Source: Thermohalobaculum sediminis (lineage in GTDB: Bacteria > Pseudomonadota > Alphaproteobacteria > Rhodobacterales > Rhodobacteraceae). From it: a stretch of DNA of 64,000 nucleotides. The notes below the pieces were generated by a model. That model was not told the DNA's origin. It searched no databases and worked only from the letters and a program-made list of their open reading frames with translations. Made by a program: the position numbers and the translations under genes. Position 1 is the stretch's first letter. Each line of letters opens with the position of its first letter. Positions 54,826 through 62,137 of the stretch are shown here, piece after piece. The stretch covers positions 62,001-126,000 of the forward strand of contig NZ_JAMFKN010000004.1 of assembly GCF_023487995.1 (NCBI RefSeq), written 5' to 3'.

Positions 54826-55209
54826 ATGACCGAGACCGACACCGCGCAGGTTCCCTTCGACCCCGTGACGCTCAGCTACGACGCGCGCGGCCTGATCCCC
54901 GCCATCGCGCAGGACGCGGGCTCGGGCGAGGTGCTGATGCTGGCCTGGATGAACGCCGAGGCCGTGGCCGAGACGCTGGCCACGGGCCGCGTCACCTACT
55001 GGTCGCGCTCGCGCCAGTCGTTCTGGCGCAAGGGCGAGAGCTCGGGCCATGTCCAGCGGCTGGTGGAGATGCGGGTGGACTGCGACCGCGACTGCCTGCT
55101 CATGCTGGTCGAGCAGACCGGACCCGCCTGCCACACCAACCGCCGCGCCTGCTTCTTCACGGCGATCCGCGAGGGCCGGGAGGTCGAGATCATGGCGCCC
55201 GAGGGGTGA
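54826..55209 (+). CDS. hisI: Phosphoribosyl-AMP cyclohydrolase
   Basis: The 127-residue third enzyme of histidine synthesis. Zinc and metal ligands lie in VDCDRDCLLMLVEQTGPACH, with the neighbouring TNRRACFF. VTYWSRSRQSFWRKGESSGH is a HisI signature. AGGAAGGGA precedes the ATG. It ends ten bases before the convergent antiporter gene. Confidence 0.95.
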   Translation: MTETDTAQVPFDPVTLSYDARGLIPAIAQDAGSGEVLMLAWMNAEAVAETLATGRVTYWSRSRQSFWRKGESSGHVQRLVEMRVDCDRDCLLMLVEQTGPACHTNRRACFFTAIREGREVEIMAPEG

Positions 55210-55219
55210 GGCGGCGCGC

Positions 55220-56983
55220 TCAGCCCAGCCTCGCCAGCAGCCGGTCGAGCCAGCCGCGGCCCGCCGGAGCGTCGGGCTCCAGCACCACGCCGATCTCGGC
55301 GACCCGGTCGTCCCCGCCCAGCTTGCGCACCACCAGCTCGATTGGCCCGAAACGCATGCGGTCGCCGATCGCCGGTTGGTTGTTGAACTCGTTTGCCAGC
55401 ATCTCGCCCAGCGTGATGGCGGGTGTCTCGACCTCGACGGCGGGGGCGTAGAGCGCGGCCAGCTCGCCAAGCGTGGCCTCCTGGGTTAGCACGAAATCGC
55501 CCAGTTCGGCCAGCTCCTCGGGCCCGGCCGGGCTGCCATAGACCCTGTCGAGCAGATCGACCTGCCCGTGCGAGGCGAAGAGATAGACACGGTCGTCGCC
55601 CTGGAGCGGGCCCGCGTCGTGCACCGAATGGGTCCGCTCGCCGCGCAGGATGACCAGCGGGCGCGCCCAGCGCGGGATTCGTGCGCCGCGCGTCAGCATG
55701 TTGTCGGGGTGGATGCGATAGCCCACCAGTTCGACATCGGCCTTGCCCGGCAGGTCCAGCTCGATCCGGTCCACCAGCCCCGCCGGCGGCGGCACCAGCA
55801 GCTTGAGCCGCCGCGCTGCCGCGCGGATGGTCCAGCCCTGCACGATCAGCGAGGCCAGCACCATCATGAACACCACGTTGAACACGAGCTGCCCCTGCGG
55901 CAGGCCCGAGAGCGAGGGCAGGATCGCGAGCAGAATCGACACCGCGCCCCTCAGCCCCACCCAGCCCGTGAAGGCGATCTCGCGCCCCGTGAACCGGAAG
56001 GGCATCAGGCACAGCCACACCATCAGCGGCCGTGCGACGAAGATGAGATAGAGCCCCAGCGCCACCGCAGGCAGCGCGACGGCGCCGAACTCGCTCGGCG
56101 TCGCCAGCAGACCGAGCGTGAGGAACATGCCGATCTGCGCAAGCCAGGTCATGCCGATCTGGAAGCGTCTCAGACTCGCCGCGCGCCGCACCCGGCTGTT
56201 GCCCGCCACCAGCCCGGCCAGATAGGCGGCGAGGAACCCGCTTCCCCCCAGCATCCCCGTCGCGGCAAAGACCATCAGTGCCACGCTCAGCGCCGTGATC
56301 GGGTAGAGGCCGGGCTCGAGATCGCCCAGCCGGTTCAGCAGCCAGGCGATGAAGAAGCCGCCCGCGACACCTGCGGCTGCGCCGATCCCCATCTGCCGGG
56401 CGAAGGCCGAGGCCAGTTCGAGCCCCGCCGCCTCGAATCCCGCCCCTGTCGCGGCGAGGCCCGACAGCGTAATGGTCAGGAAGATCGCCATCGGGTCGTT
56501 CGTGCCCGACTCGATTTCGAGCGTCGATTTCACCCGGTCGCGCAGCGTGATCCCGCCCACGCGCAGCAGGAAGAACACCGCCGCCGCGTCGGTCGAGGCG
56601 GCGATTGCCCCCAGCATGAGCGACTCGATCCAGCCGAGCCCCAGCAGGAGGCGCGCACCGACGCCCACCAGCCCCGTCGTCAGCACCACCCCCAGCGTCG
56701 AGAGCACGATCGCGGGGGCCGCCGCGATGCGGTAGCTGCGCAGCGGCGTCTCGAAGCCGCTGTCGAACAGGATGATGGCAAGCGCAAGCGACCCGATGAA
56801 ATAGGCGGTCGGCCCGCTGTCGAAGTCGATGCCCAGAAGCCCGTCCTCGCCCGCGAGCAGGCCGATTCCCAGGAACACCAGCAGCAACGGCGCGCCCAGC
56901 CGCTGCGAGGCAAGGCTTGTCAGCGCGCTGGCGGCGATCAGGCCCGCGCCGATCAGGATGGCAAGGCTGATCCAGTCGAGCAT
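55220..56983 (-). CDS. CPA1-type K+/H+ antiporter with TrkA-C and CorC-like domains (NhaP2/CvrA type)
   Basis: A 587-residue protein. The start MLDWISLAILIGAG (56983) follows the divergent spacing and begins the first helix. About 12-13 helices in the first 385 residues include ILFDSGFETPLRSY, IAASTDAAAVFFLLR and ESGTNDPMAIFLTI (the ion-binding Asn-Asp). A TrkA-C domain (about 395-480) and a CorC/HlyC-like transporter-associated domain (about 490-575) follow. This layout is NhaP2/CvrA, K+/H+ antiport in the known cases. Confidence 0.9.
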   Translation of the reverse strand: MLDWISLAILIGAGLIAASALTSLASQRLGAPLLLVFLGIGLLAGEDGLLGIDFDSGPTAYFIGSLALAIILFDSGFETPLRSYRIAAAPAIVLSTLGVVLTTGLVGVGARLLLGLGWIESLMLGAIAASTDAAAVFFLLRVGGITLRDRVKSTLEIESGTNDPMAIFLTITLSGLAATGAGFEAAGLELASAFARQMGIGAAAGVAGGFFIAWLLNRLGDLEPGLYPITALSVALMVFAATGMLGGSGFLAAYLAGLVAGNSRVRRAASLRRFQIGMTWLAQIGMFLTLGLLATPSEFGAVALPAVALGLYLIFVARPLMVWLCLMPFRFTGREIAFTGWVGLRGAVSILLAILPSLSGLPQGQLVFNVVFMMVLASLIVQGWTIRAAARRLKLLVPPPAGLVDRIELDLPGKADVELVGYRIHPDNMLTRGARIPRWARPLVILRGERTHSVHDAGPLQGDDRVYLFASHGQVDLLDRVYGSPAGPEELAELGDFVLTQEATLGELAALYAPAVEVETPAITLGEMLANEFNNQPAIGDRMRFGPIELVVRKLGGDDRVAEIGVVLEPDAPAGRGWLDRLLARLG

Positions 56984-57115
56984 GTCGCGTCGAGGGTCCG
57001 TTCGGTGTGTCGGAGAAACGGGCGCGCGGACACGCCCCATCGATCATTCTCCAAGCTGACCGAGGGATCAAGCGCGGGGTCGGACCACGCCGTCGACCGC
57101 GCGCACCCGGCAGCC

Positions 57116-58273
57116 TCACAACCCCGCTTCCAGCCTCTCCACCAACCGTTCCAGCATCGCGTCGCAGCGGGCGAGCTGGTCGCGGCTCACGAACTCGTCG
57201 GGCTTGTGGCCCTGGCTCATCGAGCCCGGCCCGCAGATCGCCGTGGGCACGCCGAGGCGGGCCGAAAACAGGCCCCCCTCGGTGCCGAAGGCCACCTTGA
57301 TCGTGGCGTTCCCCCCGGTCAGGGATTGGACAAAGCGCACCACCTCGGCCTGCCGGTCGGTGCCGAGGCCGGGGTAGGAGAACAGCTCCTCGAACTCGAT
57401 CGCGGCCTCGGGGGCCTGGGTGCGCGCCTCGTCCACGATGGCGTCGGCCGCTGCCCGGATGCGGCCCACGATCTCGGCCGCGTCATCCTCGGCGAGGTTG
57501 CGCACCTCCCAGTCCAGCACCGCCCGGTTCGGCACGATGTTGAGTGCGACGCCGCCCTCGATCCGCCCGGCATGGAGTGTGGTGTAGGCGATGTCGTAGT
57601 CGCCGTCGCGCGTCCCTTCCGCCTCGATGCGCGCCTGCTCGGCCCGGATCGCGGCGACGAGGTCGCAGGCGAGGTGGATGGCGTTGAGTCCGGTCGGCGC
57701 CAGCGCCGAATGCGCCTCGCGCCCGCGACAGGTGGCGCGGATCGCGACCTTGCCCTTGTGCCCGGTCGCGACGGTCATCGAGGTCGGCTCGCCAACGATG
57801 CAGAAGGCAGGCTTGACGGGCGCCGCCGCCAGCATGTCCACGAGGCTGTGGACGCCGAGGCAGCCCAACTCCTCGTCATAGGAAAAGGCGAGGTGCAGGG
57901 GCGAGGCCAGCCTGCGCCCCGCTGCCCGCCGCGCCGCCGCCAGCGCAGACGCGACGAAGCCCTTCATGTCCGCCGTGCCGCGACCGTAGATCAGGCCGCC
58001 GCCTTCGGTCAGCTCGAAGGGCGGGCGGGTCCAGTCCTGCCCGTCCACCGGCACGACGTCCGTGTGTCCCGACAGCATCACGCCGGGGCGGTCGGCTGGG
58101 CCGACGGTCGCCAACAGGTTCGCCTTGTGCCCGCATGGCGAGGGGATGATGCGGACCTCGATCCCGGCCTCACGCAGTTGCCCCGCCACCCAGTCGATCA
58201 GCGCCCGGTTGGGGTCGCGCGACACCGTGGGAAAGGCGATCAGCCGCGCCAGCAGCGACTCGGTCTCGGTCAT
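57116..58273 (-). CDS. argE: Acetylornithine deacetylase, M20 family
   Basis: A 385-residue M20 metallohydrolase removing acetate from N-acetylornithine in arginine synthesis. Zinc ligands and catalytic residues are in MLSGHTDVVPV, GRGTADMKGF and SYDEELGCLG. AFGTEGGLFS and CGPGSMSQGHKPDEFV are typical of ArgE. Its ATG overlaps the rfbC stop (ATGA), an odd coupling to sugar genes. Confidence 0.9.
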   Translation of the reverse strand: MTETESLLARLIAFPTVSRDPNRALIDWVAGQLREAGIEVRIIPSPCGHKANLLATVGPADRPGVMLSGHTDVVPVDGQDWTRPPFELTEGGGLIYGRGTADMKGFVASALAAARRAAGRRLASPLHLAFSYDEELGCLGVHSLVDMLAAAPVKPAFCIVGEPTSMTVATGHKGKVAIRATCRGREAHSALAPTGLNAIHLACDLVAAIRAEQARIEAEGTRDGDYDIAYTTLHAGRIEGGVALNIVPNRAVLDWEVRNLAEDDAAEIVGRIRAAADAIVDEARTQAPEAAIEFEELFSYPGLGTDRQAEVVRFVQSLTGGNATIKVAFGTEGGLFSARLGVPTAICGPGSMSQGHKPDEFVSRDQLARCDAMLERLVERLEAGL

Positions 58274-58812
58274 GCCTGTCCCTCCGCGCCAATCAGCGGG
58301 TGCCGCCGGTCGCGCTCCGACAGGATGCGCGGTTCCGCCGGCCAGTCGATGCCCAGCGTCGGGTCGTCCCACCTGAGCCCGCCCTCGGCGCCCGGCGTCC
58401 AGGGGTGGTCGGTGATGTAGAGAAGCTCGCTTCCGGGCTCGAGCGTCAGGAAGCCATGCGCGAAGCCCTTCGGGATCAGTACCGCGCGCCGGTTCTCGCC
58501 CGACAATTCCACCCCCACCCAACGCAGGCGGGTGGGGCTGCCGGCGCGCAGGTCCACTGCCACGTCCCAGACCCGGCCGCGCAGGCAGCGCACCAGCTTG
58601 GCCTCGGCATGGGGCGGGTGCTGGAAGTGCAGGCCGCGCAGCGTGCCGGCCTCGGCATTCATCGACTGGCTGATCTGGCAGGGGCGGAAGTCGATGCCGG
58701 CGGTGGCAAAGGTCTCGGCGCACCACAGCCGCGCGAACCAGCCGCGGGCGTCGCCGGCCGCGTCCGTCTCGACCACCGCGACATCGGGGATCGATTGCGG
58801 CAGGACTCGCAT
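58270..58812 (-). CDS. rfbC: dTDP-4-dehydrorhamnose 3,5-epimerase-like (RfbC) sugar-nucleotide epimerase
   Basis: A 180-residue cupin-fold epimerase. The start MRVLPQSIPDVAVVETDA is at 58812; the upstream ORF extension is discarded. GTLRGLHFQHPP carries the catalytic His, VRCLRGRVWDVAVDLR follows, and GFAHGFLTLEPGSELLY holds the second part. In a CDP-sugar cluster it more likely acts on a CDP-4-keto-6-deoxyhexose than on dTDP sugar. It lies one base after rfbG and overlaps argE. Confidence 0.82.
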   Translation of the reverse strand: MRVLPQSIPDVAVVETDAAGDARGWFARLWCAETFATAGIDFRPCQISQSMNAEAGTLRGLHFQHPPHAEAKLVRCLRGRVWDVAVDLRAGSPTRLRWVGVELSGENRRAVLIPKGFAHGFLTLEPGSELLYITDHPWTPGAEGGLRWDDPTLGIDWPAEPRILSERDRRHPLIGAEGQA

Positions 58813-58813
58813 C

Positions 58814-59866
58814 TCAGTCCCCGCCTGCCATATAGGCCGCGATCTGGCCACGGCTCACCGCGCCCATATCGGCGCCCCTCAGCCAGGCGCGGTACCACTC
58901 GGCCGTCCATTCCAGACCCTTGCGCCCCGGCAGCCGCTCGGCCCAGCCCAGCGCGCGGCGCGCGAGCGCGCTGTCGAGCGCCAGCGCCCGCGCCTCGACC
59001 GAGCCCGGAACCGGCTCGTGCCGCCAGCCCATGCCCCCAAGTAGGCCCGAGATCGTCTCGGCCGCCTGCGCGACCGTCGTCACCGCCTCAGGCGCGGGGC
59101 CGATATTGAGCGCGGGCAGTTCGGCGCCGCCCGCCAGTTCCTCGAGATGCAGGAAATACCCCGCGAGGCAGTCGAGAACATGCTGCCAGGGCCGCGTCGC
59201 CTCAGGGTGGCGCAGCACCACCTCCTCGCCGGCCGCCACCGCGCGCACGATGTCGGGCACGATCCGGCTCTCGGCAAAGTCGCCCCCGCCGATCACGTTG
59301 CCCGCCCGCACGGAGGCAAGCGGCGCGCCGGGGAAGCTCGCGCGCCACGAGGCCACCAGGATCTCGCAAGCGGCCTTCGAGGCCGAGTAGGGGTCCTTGC
59401 CGCCCAGCGGGTCGGCCTCGGTGAAGGGCCGCCCGGTGTCGTCGTTGCGGTAGACCTTGTCCGAGGTCACCACCAGCACCGCCGCGCCCGGCGCATGGGC
59501 GCGCAGCGCGAAGAGGAGGTTCGCGGTGCCCGAGACATTGGTCTTCCAGGTCTCGACCGGCTCGCGCAGCGACCGGCGAACCAGCGCCTGTGCGCCCATG
59601 TGCAGCACGAGGTCGGGCCTCGCCGCGATCACGGCATCGGCCACCTCGTCGGGGCCGCGCAGGTTGGCCAGCCGATTGTCGATCTCGCTGCCGACGCCGG
59701 CGAGGTCGAAGTGGCTGGGATCGGTCTCGGGCGCGAGCGCGAGGCCCTGCACCTTCGCCCCCATCGACGCGAGCCACAGCGCCGCCCACGACCCCTTGAA
59801 GCCGGTCTGCCCGGTCAGCAGCACGCGCTTGCCCTCCCAGAAGGCCGGATCTGGCAGGCGGCTCAT
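58814..59866 (-). CDS. rfbG: CDP-glucose 4,6-dehydratase
   Basis: A 350-residue short-chain dehydrogenase/reductase making CDP-4-keto-6-deoxyglucose. NAD motif TGQTGFKGSW, catalytic VVTSDKVYRND and YSASK (DPYSASKAACEI) are present; TRPWQHVLDCLAGYFLHLEE is a RfbG hallmark. The ATG overlaps the rfbF stop (ATGA) with GGAAGG upstream. It is step 2 of the CDP-sugar branch. Confidence 0.92.
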   Translation of the reverse strand: MSRLPDPAFWEGKRVLLTGQTGFKGSWAALWLASMGAKVQGLALAPETDPSHFDLAGVGSEIDNRLANLRGPDEVADAVIAARPDLVLHMGAQALVRRSLREPVETWKTNVSGTANLLFALRAHAPGAAVLVVTSDKVYRNDDTGRPFTEADPLGGKDPYSASKAACEILVASWRASFPGAPLASVRAGNVIGGGDFAESRIVPDIVRAVAAGEEVVLRHPEATRPWQHVLDCLAGYFLHLEELAGGAELPALNIGPAPEAVTTVAQAAETISGLLGGMGWRHEPVPGSVEARALALDSALARRALGWAERLPGRKGLEWTAEWYRAWLRGADMGAVSRGQIAAYMAGGD

Positions 59867-60636
59867 GCCCAGACCTTCCAGGGCGCGCCGCCGCGCTCCC
59901 ACAACTCCTCGAGCTGGCGCTTGTCCCTGAGCGTGTCCATCGGGCGCCAGAACCCGGTATGTCGGAAGGCCATCAGCTCACCATCCGCGGCAAGGCCCGT
60001 CAGCGGCGCGGCCTCGAAGGGCGTGTCGTCCGCAGTGATGCGGCCGATGACCGACGGGTGGAGCACGAAGAAACCGCCATTGATCAGCGCGTTGTCGCCG
60101 GGCGGCTTCTCGATGAAGCGCGCGACGCGCTCGCCCTCGAATTCCAGCGCGCCATAGCGGCCGGGAGGCACCACGGCGGTCAGCGTGGCGGCCCGGCCAT
60201 GCGCGCGGTGAAAGGCCACCAGCCGCGTGATGTCGATGTCGGCCACGCCGTCGCCATAGGTCATGCAGAAGGGCTCGTCGGGATCGAGGAACCCCGCGAT
60301 GCGCCTCAGCCGCCCGCCGGTCATGGTCTCCAGCCCCGTGTCCACCAGCGTGACCCGCCAGGGCTCGGCGGCGGTCGCGTGCCAGCTGACGCTGCCGTCC
60401 GCGAGGTCGACCGTCAGGTCCGAGTTGTGCATCCGGTAATTGGCGAAATATTCCTTGATCATGTAGCCCCTGTAGCCGCAGCACACGATGAAGTCGGTGA
60501 TGCCGTGATGGGCGTAGATCTTCATGATGTGCCACAGGATCGGGCGGCCGCCGAGCTCGATCATCGGCTTGGGGCGATGGTCCGATTCCTCTGCGATGCG
60601 CGTCCCCAGCCCGCCCTCCAGAAGCACTGCCTTCAT
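59863..60636 (-). CDS. rfbF: Glucose-1-phosphate cytidylyltransferase
   Basis: A 257-residue nucleotidyltransferase making CDP-glucose from glucose-1-phosphate and CTP. The N-terminal MKAVLLEGGLGTRIAEES has Glu where Ala is usual before the GG. RPKPMIELGGRPILWHIMKIY, CGYRGYMIKEYFANY, TYGDGVADIDI and GGFFVLHPSV are conserved. It starts the minus-strand operon rfbF-rfbG-rfbC-argE and is divergent from a methyltransferase gene. Confidence 0.93.
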   Translation of the reverse strand: MKAVLLEGGLGTRIAEESDHRPKPMIELGGRPILWHIMKIYAHHGITDFIVCCGYRGYMIKEYFANYRMHNSDLTVDLADGSVSWHATAAEPWRVTLVDTGLETMTGGRLRRIAGFLDPDEPFCMTYGDGVADIDITRLVAFHRAHGRAATLTAVVPPGRYGALEFEGERVARFIEKPPGDNALINGGFFVLHPSVIGRITADDTPFEAAPLTGLAADGELMAFRHTGFWRPMDTLRDKRQLEELWERGGAPWKVWA

Positions 60637-60766
60637 CGCTGGTCCCCCCGTCGCCTGACGCCCCCGTGATAGGGCGCGCGGCGCGGGCGCGCAACCGGGC
60701 GCGATCGCGCGCCCCCCGCGCCTTGGCTATCACGGGCGCCGTGCAGGCATCGGTGGAGGGCGGAAC

Positions 60767-62026
60767 ATGACGGATCGAGGCGCGCGCACGGCCTGCCGCT
60801 TCTGCGGCGCGGGGCTTTCGCTCTCGCTGATCGACCTTGGCGACCAGCCGCTTGCCAATTCCTACCTGCCCGACGATCCGGCCGCGGTGGCCGCCGAGCA
60901 GCGCTTTCCGCTGCACGCGCGGGTCTGCCAGTCCTGCTGGCTCGTGCAGCTCGACCACGACGCGCCGGCCGAGAGCATCTTCGCCCACGACTATGCCTAT
61001 CTCTCGAGCTACTAGGAATCCTGGGTCGCCCATGCCGCGCGCTATGCCGAGGCCATGGCGGCGCGGCTCGGGCTCGGGACGCAAAGCCGTGTGATCGAGG
61101 TGGCCTCGAACGACGGCTACCTGCTTCAGCATTTCGTGAAGGCCGGCGTCCCGGTGCTGGGCATAGAGCCCGCCGGCCATGCCGCCGAGGTCGCGCGCGG
61201 CCGCGGGGTCGAGACCAGGGTGGCCTTCTTCAACGCCACGACCGCGGCGGGGCTTGTCGCCGAGGGCATCTCGGCCGACCTGATCGCGGCCAACAACGTG
61301 CTGGCGCATGTCCTCGACATCCGCGGCTTCGTCGCTGGCTTCCCGCTGGTGCTGGCGCGCGAGGGCGTCGCTACCTTCGAGTTCCCGCACCTCCTGAACC
61401 TGATCGAGCGCGTGCAGTTCGACACGATCTATCACGAGCACTACAGCTACCTCTCGCTTCTGGCGGTCGAGGCGGTGCTGGCCTCGGCGGGCTTGCGCGT
61501 CTTCGACGTCGAGGAATTGCCGACGCATGGGGGCTCGCTCAGGGTCTTCGCCTGCCACCGGGCCGCGGCGCATGCCGAACGCCCCGGCCTCGCCGCCGTG
61601 CGGGCGCGCGAGGCGGCGGCGGGGCTCGCCAGCCCCGCGCCCTATGCCGGCTTCGCGGCCCGGGCCGGGGCGCTGCGGTCGGGCTTCCTCGACTTCCTCG
61701 GCCGGGCGCGGGCCGCGGGGCTGACGGTCGCGGCCTATGGCGCGGCGGCCAAGGGCAACACCTTCCTCAACTTCTGCGGCGTGGGCCGGGCCGATATCAT
61801 GGCCGTCGCCGACCGCAACCCGCAGAAGCAGGGGCGCCTCCTTCCCGGCTCTCACATCCCGATCGTCTCGCCCGAGGCGCTGATCGCCGTGGCGCCGGAC
61901 CGGGTGGTGATCCTGCCGTGGAACCTGAAGGACGAGATCGCGGCCCAGCTCGCGCCCCTCGCTGCCCGCGGCACGCGCCTCGCGGTAATCGACGCGGGCG
62001 CGCCGGGGGGCATCGTGCTCCTCTGA
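60767..62026 (+). pseudogene. Class I C-methyltransferase gene (sugar type) interrupted by an amber codon
   Basis: The frame 60767-62026 would encode 419 residues: an N-terminal putative zinc-binding region (CRFCGAGLSLSLIDLGDQPL, CQSCWL), the SAM-binding domain (VIEVASNDGYLLQHFVKAG), and a C-terminal methyltransferase domain (FVAGFPLVL, IYHEHYSYLSL, GAAAKGNTFLNFCG). At 61013-61015 TAG follows YLSSY; homologues have a Ser there, so TCG to TAG is the simplest change. The two parts are otherwise in frame. It should C-methylate a nucleotide sugar, in line with the divergent rfb genes. The protein is truncated to 82 residues unless the codon is suppressed, re-initiation occurs at 61055, or the base is a sequencing error. 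Confidence 0.85.
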
Positions 62027-62137
62027 TCCCGCCCGCCGCGGCCGATCGGGCGGTTTGCTTCTCCGGCGGGCTGGGTTAACTGTTCCGTGATCGCGCCGCG
62101 CCACACGGCGCCGCGAGCGGGAATCGGACCTGGGCGA

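Noticed and set aside
55568-58420. 950-aa plus-strand ORF across the antiporter and argE
   Set aside because: Antisense shadow; no domain evidence, low-complexity basic composition.
59978-62104. 708-aa minus-strand ORF across rfbF and the methyltransferase gene
   Set aside because: Shadow of rfbF in another frame plus antisense of the methyltransferase; the conserved frames explain both.
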